A stretch of 48,850 bases of DNA from Bacteroidia bacterium (GTDB lineage Bacteria; Bacteroidota; Bacteroidia; UKL13-3): contig JACMQU010000095.1 of assembly GCA_014376805.1 (NCBI GenBank), forward strand, positions 1 through 48,850, written 5' to 3'. Position numbers and translations under genes: made by a program. Under the pieces are notes generated by a model. It ran no database searches and had not been told where the DNA came from. It saw nothing but the letters and a program-made list of their open reading frames with translations. Below are positions 9,223 to 16,917 of the stretch, piece after piece; the stretch's first letter is position 1; each line of letters begins with the position of its first letter.

Positions 9223-9298
9223 TGACCGATGGTGTAACTGGCAACACATCTGATTTTGGTTCAGAGGAGTCTAGGTTCGAGCCCTAGTCGGTCAACCA
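9223..9298 (+). tRNA. tRNA-Gln (anticodon TTG), CCA encoded
   Basis: The cloverleaf is complete. The acceptor stem is TGACCGA (9223-9229) with TCGGTCA (9288-9294), a 7-bp perfect match. The anticodon stem is TCTGA/TCAGA around loop TTTTGGT with anticodon TTG at 9256-9258, and the T arm is CTAGG-TTCGAGC-CCTAG (9271-9287). Discriminator A is at 9295, followed by a genomically encoded CCA (9296-9298). It reads CAA and, by wobble, CAG glutamine codons. It lies only 18 nt before the prs start codon and shares the promoter at 9204-9211. Confidence 0.97.
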
Positions 9299-9316
9299 AT
9301 AAAAATAAACCGCAAT

Positions 9317-10285
9317 ATGTCGGCGCATAACCAGGTAAAAATTTTCTCCGGTACTAATTCCAGGTACCTGGCCGAGGAAATTGCAAGATTGTATGGAATT
9401 CCATTGGGAGACTGCACCATTACGAAGTTTAGCGACGGTGAGTTTCAGCCAAGCTTTAATGAATCGGTTCGGGGTTGTGATGTATTTCTGGTGCAGTCAA
9501 CTTTTTCTAATACCGATAATTTAATGGAACTGCTGCTGATGATTGATGCTGCTAAGCGCGCATCTGCTCATTATATTTCAGCCGTAATTCCTTATTTTGG
9601 TATGGCCCGCCAGGATCGAAAGGATAAACCTCGTGTATCTATTGGTTCAAAAGTAGTTGCAGATATGCTAACTGTGGTTGGGGCCAGCCGGGTAATTACA
9701 ATGGATTTACATGCGCCGCAAATTCAGGGTTTCTTTGAAATACCCGTAGATCATCTTGATCCGTCGGTTATATTTTTACCTTACATGAGAAGCCTGAACA
9801 TGGGTAGCAATATAATTATTGCATCGCCGGATATGGGTTCATCGGCAAGGGCCAGGATTTACGCTAAAGCCCTGGGTTGTGATATGGTAATTGTAGATAA
9901 AGAGCGCAGACGTGCCAACGAAATTGCCTCGATGACGCTTATTGGAGATGTTTCGGGCAAAGATGTTTTAATGGTTGATGATATTATTGATACCGGTAAT
10001 ACATTGGCTAAAGCATCGCAATTGCTAAAAGATAAAGGTGCAGTTAGTGTACGTGCCATGTGTACCCATCCTGTATTAAGTGGCAATGCGTATGAAATAA
10101 TTGATAACAGTGTAATTGATGAACTGGTGGTTTGCGATACCATTCCATTGAGACGTACTGATTCTAAAATAAAGGTATTAACAGTGGCAAAACTTTTTGC
10201 AGATGCCATTAGAAATATTACCGAACACGGTTCAATAAGCAGCTTATTTGATATAAAAGAGACAGGCAGCAGAACCAAAAGTTGA
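9317..10285 (+). CDS. prs: Ribose-phosphate pyrophosphokinase (PRPP synthetase)
   Basis: This 322-aa cytoplasmic enzyme makes phosphoribosyl pyrophosphate from ribose 5-phosphate and ATP, feeding purine, pyrimidine, histidine, tryptophan and NAD synthesis. Visible hallmarks are KFSDGEFQPSFNESVRG near the N-terminus, the YFGMARQDRKDKPRVSIGSKVVADM segment with the ATP-binding RQDRK loop, and the DLHAPQIQGFFEIPVDHL stretch. SPDMGSSARARIYAKAL and the PRPP-binding loop VDDIIDTGNTL (about residues 219-229) are also present. Length and motif order are those of class I bacterial enzymes. Transcription appears to begin upstream of tRNA-Gln, so the mRNA 5' end is probably made by tRNA 3' processing. 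rplY follows after 108 nt. Confidence 0.97.
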   Translation: MSAHNQVKIFSGTNSRYLAEEIARLYGIPLGDCTITKFSDGEFQPSFNESVRGCDVFLVQSTFSNTDNLMELLLMIDAAKRASAHYISAVIPYFGMARQDRKDKPRVSIGSKVVADMLTVVGASRVITMDLHAPQIQGFFEIPVDHLDPSVIFLPYMRSLNMGSNIIIASPDMGSSARARIYAKALGCDMVIVDKERRRANEIASMTLIGDVSGKDVLMVDDIIDTGNTLAKASQLLKDKGAVSVRAMCTHPVLSGNAYEIIDNSVIDELVVCDTIPLRRTDSKIKVLTVAKLFADAIRNITEHGSISSLFDIKETGSRTKS

Positions 10286-10314
10286 TGGGAAATAATACCT
10301 GAACTATCGTAATC

Positions 10315-10330
10315 ACTGAAAATTTTCAGT
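10315..10330. other. 16-bp perfect palindrome between prs and rplY
   Basis: ACTGAAAATTTTCAGT is self-complementary over all 16 bases and lies 30 nt after the prs stop and 63 nt before the rplY start. It could be an operator or a small RNA stem with no loop room. An AT-rich chance palindrome cannot be excluded. Confidence 0.35.
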
Positions 10331-10393
10331 CATTAACAAATCAATAGGGAAGGTGTGAGTTTTGAGTAAACAATTTAAAAACAAATATATAAA

Positions 10394-10990
10394 ATGAAAT
10401 CTGTAGCGTTATTCGGAAACAAAAGACCTGAAACAGGAAAAGTCTCTAGCAAATCATTAAGAATTGAAGGAAAAGTTCCTTGTGTATTATATGGAGGTAG
10501 TGAACATATTCATTTCTCTGTTTATTCTCCCGATTTTAAAATCCTGGTTTATACACCAAACACCTATAAAGTGAAGTTGGATATTGATGGTAAAACTTAT
10601 GATGCCGTATTGCAGGATTTACAGTTTCACCCTGTAAATGATATTATTTTACATGCCGATTTTCTGGAAGTTCATGAAGATAGAGAAGTAGAAATAGGAG
10701 TTCCTGTTAAACTTATCGGAAATTCTATTGGTGTTCGTCAGGGTGGTAAGCTGGTTGTAAAAACTAAAAAATTAAGAGTAAGAGCATTGCCATCTTTATT
10801 GCCTGATTTTATTGAGATAAATATTGACGCTCTTGAAATTGGTAAATCAATTAAAGTAGGGGATGTAAATGCTGAAGGATTGAATCTGCTCGATTCGCCT
10901 AATAACCCTGTAGTAAGCATTATTACTACCCGCGCTGTGCAGGAAGCTGCAAAAGCAGATGAGAAAGCAACCCCTGCTAAAAAGAAATAA
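10394..10990 (+). CDS. rplY: 50S ribosomal protein L25/general stress protein Ctc
   Basis: At 198 aa this is the long, two-domain form of L25 (Ctc/TL5 type). The N-terminal 5S rRNA-binding domain (about residues 1-90) includes GKVSSKSLRIEGKVPCVLYGG and YDAVLQDLQFHPVNDIILHADF. The C-terminal beta domain follows with EVEIGVPVKLIGNSIGVRQGGKL and LPDFIEINIDALEIGKSIKVGD. The tail is lysine/alanine-rich (EKATPAKKK). It binds 5S rRNA in the central protuberance of the large subunit. It probably reads through from prs, although a weak -7-like GAGTTTTG at 10357-10364 may add a promoter. A strong terminator follows. Confidence 0.95.
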   Translation: MKSVALFGNKRPETGKVSSKSLRIEGKVPCVLYGGSEHIHFSVYSPDFKILVYTPNTYKVKLDIDGKTYDAVLQDLQFHPVNDIILHADFLEVHEDREVEIGVPVKLIGNSIGVRQGGKLVVKTKKLRVRALPSLLPDFIEINIDALEIGKSIKVGDVNAEGLNLLDSPNNPVVSIITTRAVQEAAKADEKATPAKKK

Positions 10991-11006
10991 TTGTAGTATG
11001 ATATGT

Positions 11007-11039
11007 AAAAAACCCTGAGGCCCTGCTTCAGGGTTTTTT
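11007..11039 (+). terminator. Rho-independent terminator after rplY
   Basis: An A-rich 5' arm ending AACCCTGA pairs with TCAGGGTT and runs into T6. The stem has 8 GC-containing pairs extended by A-T pairs, with a 9-nt loop (GGCCCTGCT). It separates the tRNA-prs-rplY unit from pth. Confidence 0.9.
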
Positions 11040-11142
11040 GTGCTGAATAACATAGTGAAAGGAATGTAAAAACTTATACTTTGCTGCAGTATAAATATAA
11101 GTTTATATGACACTTACGGTCTCCATACTTTTACCTGTAAAT

Positions 11143-11150
11143 TAATTTTG
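11143..11150 (+). promoter_or_regulatory. -7 promoter element (TAatTTTG) immediately before pth
   Basis: TAATTTTG is a perfect TAnnTTTG match and ends only 7 nt before the pth ATG at 11158, so the transcript should be leaderless or nearly so. No clear TTG -33 box is seen. Confidence 0.55.
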
Positions 11151-11157
11151 AACCCTG

Positions 11158-11718
11158 ATGAAATACCTGATAGCCGGCCTTGGAAACATTGGAGATGAAT
11201 ATGCTCATACCCGCCATAATATAGGCTTTGATATAGCAGATGAAATGGTTGCTCAGTATAAAGGATCATTTACGCAACAACGCTATGCAGACCTTGCAGA
11301 GATAAGCATAAGCGGGCGTCAGTTATTTGTAATTAAACCAAATACTTATATGAACCTGAGTGGAAAAGCCGTTAGACACTGGATGCAGGAATTAAAATTA
11401 AAGCCGGAAAATATATTTGTGGTGGTTGATGATCTTGCTATTACATTTGGGAAGATAAGAATAAGAGGCAATGGCAGTGATGCCGGTCATAATGGTTTAA
11501 AAAGTATTACCGAATTATTGCTCACTCAAAACTATCCGCGCTTGCGGTTTGGTATTGGAAGTAATTTCCCGAAAGGCCGGCAAATAGATTTCGTGTTGGG
11601 CAAATGGGATCAGGAAGAAGCCGTAGAAATTCTTCCTTTAATGAACAAATCGGTGAAAGCAATTGAAAATTTTGTGATGAGGGGCATTGCTGATACCATG
11701 AGTAATTTTAACAAATAG
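11158..11718 (+). CDS. pth: Peptidyl-tRNA hydrolase
   Basis: This 186-aa cytoplasmic enzyme hydrolyses the ester bond of peptidyl-tRNA dropped from stalled ribosomes. The family signature GLGNIGDEYAHTRHNIGF (about residues 7-24) includes the conserved Asn and the catalytic His20. KPNTYMNLSGKAV (with conserved Asn), VVVDDLAITFGKIRIRGNGSDAGHNGLKS and the PRLRFGIG strand complete the active site, and total length is normal. The chosen ATG fits both the family start (MKYLIAGLGN) and the very close promoter. A flippase gene begins 12 nt after the stop, so pth heads an operon with envelope genes. Confidence 0.97.
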   Translation: MKYLIAGLGNIGDEYAHTRHNIGFDIADEMVAQYKGSFTQQRYADLAEISISGRQLFVIKPNTYMNLSGKAVRHWMQELKLKPENIFVVVDDLAITFGKIRIRGNGSDAGHNGLKSITELLLTQNYPRLRFGIGSNFPKGRQIDFVLGKWDQEEAVEILPLMNKSVKAIENFVMRGIADTMSNFNK

Positions 11719-11729
11719 AGATAAAATAA

Positions 11730-13031
11730 ATGGGTGTTGAACCTAAAAATAATTATGTAAATAACACGCTGTGGGGATTACTTGAAAAATCTTCACGGAT
11801 TATTTCTGGCATATTGGTTGGTGTTCTGGTTGTTCGTTTTTTGGGTAAAGAACAATATGGCGTAATTGCTTATGGTTTAAGAATTGTAGCCATTTTAACT
11901 ATTTTTTCGGCACTGGGGCTCGATAGTTTAGTGGTAAGAGAATTAATAACCCGGAAAGGAAACAAGGATACCATTTTAGGAACAGCTTTCTGGTTGCGCT
12001 TTTGTGGTTCATTTGTGGTAATGGCAGGCTCTGTTTTATACGCATCTATAAGAGATGATGCACATACTACGTGGATAGTTTTTTTATTAAGTATTTCTAT
12101 CGTATTCCAATCTTTATCTGTAATAGATTTTTATTTTCAATCTGCTGTTAAGGGTCGGTACACTGCCATTAACCAGGTTATCACTTTGTTTATTTCTGCT
12201 CTAATAAAATTATACCTCATTTATGTAAAAGCTCCGCTTGAATGGTTTGCATCTATGGCTGCATTTGAAGCTGCAATGATTGCCCTGAACCAATGGATAT
12301 TTTATAAAAAGGATGGACAATTTATCAGGCAATGGCGGTTTAGTTCAATAGAAGCCAAACATCTTCTGATATTGTCCCTGCCTGTTATTTGCTCGTCGTT
12401 TCTTCAGATGTTATATCAAAAGGCAGACGGGATACTTATTGAACGATTTTTGCACAACTTTGGCCTGGTAGGTAATTATGATGCAGGAGTACGAATAAGT
12501 GAAGCAGCCTATGTAATTCCTGTTGCCTTGTGTGCGGCTGTTTTTCCGGGTATTATTAATAACAGGCATAATAAACCTCTGCAATTAAAAAGACTCACAC
12601 AACTGTATTCAATTATGATATGGAGTGCTGTTACAATTGTTATCGGAGGCACACTTTTTGGAGATTGGGCCATTAATCTTTTGTATGGCTCTAAGTTTGA
12701 ACTGGCCCCTCAGGTTTTTAAAATTTTTATCTGGGTAAATATTCCGGTCTTTTGGGGAACAGCCTGGGGTATGTGGATGCTGGCGGAGAATAAGCAAAAA
12801 TATGTAGTGTGGATGCAAATACTGAATGGTATAATTATTCTTGTTTCGGAATTTATATTAATACCACTAAAAGGAATAAACGGGGCCGCTTATGCTATGA
12901 TACTCGGTTCATATACTGCTTTTATTTTTATGGTGTTTGCCTACAAACCCAAACAAGGTTTACAAATATTTATAAGTGCCCTGAACCCCAAAAATATTAT
13001 AGAAGTTTTTAAGTATTCGAAAAATAAATGA
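11730..13031 (+). CDS. Polysaccharide/O-antigen flippase (Wzx-like, MATE/MOP superfamily)
   Basis: The protein is 433 aa and strongly hydrophobic, with about 12 predicted transmembrane helices. The N-terminus (NTLWGLLEKSSRIISGILVGVLVVRFLGKEQYGVIAYG) is the characteristic first two-helix segment of polysaccharide-biosynthesis flippases, which turn undecaprenyl-linked oligosaccharides across the inner membrane. ALGLDSLVVRELITRKG and the LLYGSKFELAPQVFKIFIW loop later in the protein also fit. It lies 12 nt after pth and 11 nt before a polysaccharide-deacetylase-like gene. No glycosyltransferase or polymerase is adjacent, so the exported glycan is not identifiable here. Confidence 0.88.
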   Translation: MGVEPKNNYVNNTLWGLLEKSSRIISGILVGVLVVRFLGKEQYGVIAYGLRIVAILTIFSALGLDSLVVRELITRKGNKDTILGTAFWLRFCGSFVVMAGSVLYASIRDDAHTTWIVFLLSISIVFQSLSVIDFYFQSAVKGRYTAINQVITLFISALIKLYLIYVKAPLEWFASMAAFEAAMIALNQWIFYKKDGQFIRQWRFSSIEAKHLLILSLPVICSSFLQMLYQKADGILIERFLHNFGLVGNYDAGVRISEAAYVIPVALCAAVFPGIINNRHNKPLQLKRLTQLYSIMIWSAVTIVIGGTLFGDWAINLLYGSKFELAPQVFKIFIWVNIPVFWGTAWGMWMLAENKQKYVVWMQILNGIIILVSEFILIPLKGINGAAYAMILGSYTAFIFMVFAYKPKQGLQIFISALNPKNIIEVFKYSKNK

Positions 13032-13042
13032 ACAGGTATTAA

Positions 13043-14350
13043 ATGATTCTTATATACTCCGCTTTTCTTTCCGAACGGTTAAAATACATACTCGATGAAG
13101 TGTTTGTAAACAGGCTTGATATTGATTATAAGCATACCAGTAGCATGGATTATTTTTCTGCTTCTCAAACATTTAAACTTAATTATAATAATGAAATCAG
13201 TGAAGGGTGTGTAAATATTCCGGCTACAAATTTTTTATATGAAGAAGATCTTTTTATTCAAAATATAGAAGTAGAAAAGAGTACAGAATGGACCAGTCTT
13301 TTTTTTCAGCAGCCCTATAAAGAAATTCCGGATTTTAAGCTGACAACAAAATTTTTATCCTTCGATATTTTTGCGGCTATGTTTTATTTGTTGAGTCGTT
13401 ATGAAGAATACCTGCCATCAGATAAAGATGAACACAACCGCTATAAAGAGACCAACTGTTTAGCTTATAAGAATGATTTCTTAGAAATTCCATTAATAGA
13501 TTTTTGGATATTACGGTTGAAAGAAATTTTAAAAAATCAATATCCTTTAATCAATTTTAAAGCCCCTGTTTTTAAACAGGTAAATAGTATCGATGTGGAT
13601 TTTGCTTACAAGTATATAGGATTGTCGGCAGTACGACTTGGTGCTAAGGCTATCGGCTCTTTATGGCGTGGCAAATGGGATCAGCAAACCCTAGAAACGC
13701 CCGAACATGACCCCTATGATACGTATGAACAAATGATACAGATGGCTGCTGTTAATAAGGTGGAAACGATTTTTTTCTTTTTATTGGCTGATTATGGCGG
13801 ATTTGATAAAGGTCATTCTCCGGATTCGCCTATATTTATAAAGTTGATAAAACATTTAAGTGAACATTTTATATGTGGTATTCACCCTTCTTACAAATCG
13901 TTTGTGCAAGAGACTTTACTTGAAAAAGAACTTAGTTTATTTCATTCGCTTACCAGCCGAAAAGCAACCATATCCCGAAATCATTTTCTCAAAATTAAAC
14001 TGCCTGAAACATATAGTCAGTTATGTAAATTTAACATAGAAAAAGATTATAGTATGGGATACTCTAACCATGCTGGGTTCAGGGCTTCTACTTCATTTCC
14101 ATTCAGGTTTTTTAATCTGATCACTAACAAGGAAACAGCCTTGTGGATTCAGCCTGTTTGTGTTATGGACGTAACGCTAAAAAACGCATGGAATATGGAT
14201 CCTGCAACTGCGATTAACAAAATTCATGAATTAAAAAATACTGTTAAATCAGTTGATGGGGAATTTGTAAGTATCTGGCACAACTCTTCTTTTGATGAAG
14301 AGGAAGGCTGGCTTGGTTGGGATAAAGTTTATGAATCTCTTTTCAATTAG
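13043..14350 (+). CDS. DUF7033/polysaccharide deacetylase-like protein
   Basis: The protein is 435 aa with no signal peptide. The N-terminal third (YSAFLSERLKYILDEVFVNRL ... FLSFDIFAAMFYLLSRYEEYLP) matches the DUF7033 region found in Bacteroidota fused to a NodB-like domain. The second half resembles a carbohydrate esterase 4 barrel: NSIDVDFAY replaces the canonical TFDDG, IHPSYKS is the metal-binding His region, and WHNSSF is near the C-terminus. Because the motifs are altered, deacetylase activity is inferred rather than shown. It is 11 nt after the flippase and probably acts with it on an envelope polysaccharide. The product looks cytoplasmic or membrane-peripheral. Confidence 0.72.
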   Translation: MILIYSAFLSERLKYILDEVFVNRLDIDYKHTSSMDYFSASQTFKLNYNNEISEGCVNIPATNFLYEEDLFIQNIEVEKSTEWTSLFFQQPYKEIPDFKLTTKFLSFDIFAAMFYLLSRYEEYLPSDKDEHNRYKETNCLAYKNDFLEIPLIDFWILRLKEILKNQYPLINFKAPVFKQVNSIDVDFAYKYIGLSAVRLGAKAIGSLWRGKWDQQTLETPEHDPYDTYEQMIQMAAVNKVETIFFFLLADYGGFDKGHSPDSPIFIKLIKHLSEHFICGIHPSYKSFVQETLLEKELSLFHSLTSRKATISRNHFLKIKLPETYSQLCKFNIEKDYSMGYSNHAGFRASTSFPFRFFNLITNKETALWIQPVCVMDVTLKNAWNMDPATAINKIHELKNTVKSVDGEFVSIWHNSSFDEEEGWLGWDKVYESLFN

Positions 14351-14610
14351 TTTAAGGGATAAACAAACTGTTTATACAGAACCGACTGTTTCTTTTTTAT
14401 CGTTTTATTTAAGCTTTTATTTTTTTTATTTTTATTTCATTTATTACTATGCAACATACTCGTTTTTCATTCCGTTTTTCTATTCTGTTTCCTTAGCATT
14501 GTCTGTTTTTGTAACTATAGCTTCAACTCCTGTATGTAATATAATTTTTTATTATTTATATTGAATACATACAAATTGTTATTTTTGAACTCCGCTCATT
14601 AAAAGAATTT
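14351..14610 (+). promoter_or_regulatory. T-rich intergenic stretch with cysS promoter
   Basis: This 260-nt gap is very rich in T on the plus strand (14380-14500). Near its end TTG at 14561-14563 and TATTTTTG at 14580-14587 form a -33/-7 pair; the -7 is a perfect TAnnTTTG. Predicted transcription starts about 20 nt before the cysS ATG. No hairpin terminator for the preceding operon is seen. Confidence 0.5.
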
Positions 14611-16077
14611 ATGGTAATTTCTAAGTTAAAAATTTACGATACTTTAAAAAAAGAAACACTTTTGTTTAACCCTATTCACCCGGGTTATGTGGGTATGTAT
14701 GTTTGCGGGCCAACAGTTTACAGTAATGCACATTTAGGTAATTGCCGAACATATATTTCATTTGATATAATGTTCAGGTATCTCTTGCATTTGGGTTATA
14801 AAGTTCGCTATGTAAGAAATATAACAGATGCCGGACACCTGGAAGGAGACCGGGATGAAGGGGATGATAAATTTGCTAAAAAAGCTAAGCTGGAACAATT
14901 AGAGCCAATGGAAATTGTTCAACGATATACGGTAGATTTTCATCAGGTACTTGCTCAATTTAATACCTTGCCTCCAAGCATAGAACCAACTGCCACAGGA
15001 CACATAATAGAGCAGATAGAAATGGCCCGGAAAATAATAGCAAATGGCTATGCTTATGAAAATAATGGCACTATTTATTTTGATGTTGAAAAATATGCTA
15101 AAGAATATCCTTACACGCAACTTTCGGGCAGAAACCTGGATGAATTGTTAACCAATACAAGAGAACTCGACGGTCAGGAAGAGAAAAAGGGAAGACTGGA
15201 TTTTGCACTTTGGATAAAAGCGAAACCTGAAACATTAATGCGCTGGCCAAGTCCATGGGGAGAAGGTTTTCCGGGCTGGCATATTGAATGTTCTGCTATG
15301 AGTTCAAAATACCTGGGAAGTGAATTTGATATTCATGGTGGTGGAATGGATCTGGTTCCAACGCATCATACAAATGAAATTGCCCAAAACTTTGCCTGCC
15401 ATCAAACCAATCCTGCCAAGTTTTGGGTACATACCAATATGCTTACTGTAAACGGTCAAAAAATGAGCAAAAGCCTGGGTAATTCATTTTTACCGGATGA
15501 ACTTTTTTCGGGCAGTCATCCCTTACTTGATAAAGGCTATAGTCCGATGACGGTACGATTTTTTATGTTACAGGCACATTACCGCAGTACACTAGATTTT
15601 AGCAATGAAGCATTACAGGCTTCAGAAAAAGGATTTATAAGATTAATGAAAGCAACTAAACTGATAGACGGACTTAAGGTTAAGGATGCAACAACAATTG
15701 ATCTGGAAGGTTTAACGGCTTCCGTTTATCAGGCTTTAAATGATGATTTTAATACTCCCGTTACTATAGCTCAGCTGTTTGAAGGTGTTCGTTTAATAAA
15801 CTTGTTAAATGATGATAAAGAAACGATTAATGCAGAAGATAAATTAGCTTTAAAAAAACTATTTACTGAAATAGTTTTTGAGGTGCTTGGCCTTAAAGAA
15901 GAAAATGTTGCCGGGTCTGAGAAGATTGATGGACTGATGGATGTTATTCTTAGTATCAGGCAAGAGGCAAAAGCTAAAAAAGACTTTTCCACTTCAGATT
16001 TTATAAGAGACCGTTTAAAGACAATTGGTTTTGAAATAAATGATGGCAAAGATAGTACGAGTTATTTAACTTTATAA
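14611..16077 (+). CDS. cysS: Cysteinyl-tRNA synthetase
   Basis: This 488-aa class I aminoacyl-tRNA synthetase charges tRNA-Cys in the cytoplasm. The family core is intact. YVCGPTVYSNAHLGNCRTY contains the first zinc-binding Cys and the HIGH-type motif (HLGN). WHIECSAMSSKYLG and HHTNEIAQNFACH carry further zinc ligands and the cysteine pocket. KMSKSLGN (about residues 285-292) is the KMSKS loop. The C-terminal helical domain ends with the DFSTSDFIRDRLKTIGFEINDGKD pattern typical of the family. It is transcribed from its own promoter. Confidence 0.97.
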   Translation: MVISKLKIYDTLKKETLLFNPIHPGYVGMYVCGPTVYSNAHLGNCRTYISFDIMFRYLLHLGYKVRYVRNITDAGHLEGDRDEGDDKFAKKAKLEQLEPMEIVQRYTVDFHQVLAQFNTLPPSIEPTATGHIIEQIEMARKIIANGYAYENNGTIYFDVEKYAKEYPYTQLSGRNLDELLTNTRELDGQEEKKGRLDFALWIKAKPETLMRWPSPWGEGFPGWHIECSAMSSKYLGSEFDIHGGGMDLVPTHHTNEIAQNFACHQTNPAKFWVHTNMLTVNGQKMSKSLGNSFLPDELFSGSHPLLDKGYSPMTVRFFMLQAHYRSTLDFSNEALQASEKGFIRLMKATKLIDGLKVKDATTIDLEGLTASVYQALNDDFNTPVTIAQLFEGVRLINLLNDDKETINAEDKLALKKLFTEIVFEVLGLKEENVAGSEKIDGLMDVILSIRQEAKAKKDFSTSDFIRDRLKTIGFEINDGKDSTSYLTL

Positions 16078-16102
16078 AGCTACTTTTTAGCTTGCCTTTT
16101 TG
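16077..16102 (+). terminator. Weak terminator-like hairpin at the cysS stop codon
   Basis: AAGCTA (16077-16082) pairs with TAGCTT (16088-16093) around a CTTTT loop, followed by GCC and a T5 run. The stem is only 6 bp, so this is a tentative call. Confidence 0.35.
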
Positions 16103-16306
16103 TTGAAATTTCTTTAAATGCCTAAAACACCATTGAGCCGATAATACAAATTGCATTTTATAAGAATTGCTTAGCTTTAATGCTGCTTTTTGTTTTCATA
16201 CTCATTTAATTAGGTTTATTTGGCAAAAAGGCATTTTTTAAACAATCTTATTTTTAAAGCATAAAAATACCTATAAAGCGGTATTTTTTTGAATCTTTTT
16301 GAAACT

Positions 16307-16314
16307 TATTTTTG
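16307..16314 (+). promoter_or_regulatory. -7 promoter element (TAttTTTG) of the 124-aa unknown gene
   Basis: TATTTTTG is a perfect TAnnTTTG match, 24 nt before the ATG at 16339. TTG triplets occur upstream at 16289-16291, slightly closer than usual. Confidence 0.5.
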
Positions 16315-16338
16315 AAATGCCAAAAATAAGTTTTACAA

Positions 16339-16713
16339 ATGAATGCCCAAACAGTAAATAATCAATTTTTAGAAATTGGAAATCTTCAAATTAACTGGAA
16401 CTCACTTTACAAGGTGTACGTAAACGTGGAACTTGAATTAAACAATTCAGTTTTTAAGATTGAAGTGATTGATGGATATTTAAATCCGGGTGAGTATTTA
16501 GAATTATATCATCAGAAAATGACCAGAAATCAATCTCAAATTGTTATTTTTAACATAAAAAAAGGACCTCGAACAAATACATTTATTAGTGTGGAAGGCA
16601 TTAAAATGGTAAATAATACTGATTCGATACTGGTTTTTGTTAAACGCGAGAAAGAAATATGTGGCTATCAATGGAGTGATATGAAGAACATTTGTTTGGG
16701 CGAGCCTATTTAA
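16339..16713 (+). CDS. Unknown small protein, 124 aa
   Basis: I do not recognise this protein. It has no signal peptide, membrane segment or known motif. The composition suggests alternating beta strands (LQINWNSLYKVYVNVELELNN, QSQIVIFNIKKG, SILVFVKR) and a C-terminal CGYQWSDMKNICLGE with two cysteines 12 residues apart. Support for a real gene: a perfect -7 promoter element upstream, normal codon use and clean boundaries. It lies between cysS and the large T9SS-cargo operon, 180-200 nt from the next gene, and may be independent of both. Confidence 0.6.
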   Translation: MNAQTVNNQFLEIGNLQINWNSLYKVYVNVELELNNSVFKIEVIDGYLNPGEYLELYHQKMTRNQSQIVIFNIKKGPRTNTFISVEGIKMVNNTDSILVFVKREKEICGYQWSDMKNICLGEPI

Positions 16714-16861
16714 CACAGCAAAGTGTAATTAAACAAATTCAACTGGGTAAAATCTTAAATATTAACGGAATAGAAACGAACCTTAAATTTACTTTAAATA
16801 GCTGTAACCTGACTTTTATCATATTTTGCCAGAAAAAAAAGTATTGAATTGTAATATCTTG

Positions 16862-16890
16862 GGTTTAAATTGCCTAGCAATTTTTAAACC
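16862..16890 (+). promoter_or_regulatory. Stem-loop just upstream of the 2025-aa T9SS gene
   Basis: GGTTTAAATTGC (16862-16873) pairs with GCAATTTTTAAACC (16877-16890) around a CTA loop, allowing a 2-nt T bulge. It ends 27 nt before the likely ATG at 16918. Followed by no T run, it is not a terminator; a leader structure or regulator site is possible. Confidence 0.4.
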
Positions 16891-16917
16891 GAAATGATTT
16901 TAAACCAAATAAATAGT

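Noticed and set aside
14292..14564. 90-aa open frame overlapping the end of the DUF7033 gene, hydrophobic at its C-terminus
   Set aside because: It runs in a different frame through 60 nt of the real gene and then through a T-rich tract, which alone gives a Phe/Tyr-rich, membrane-like translation. There is no promoter or family support.
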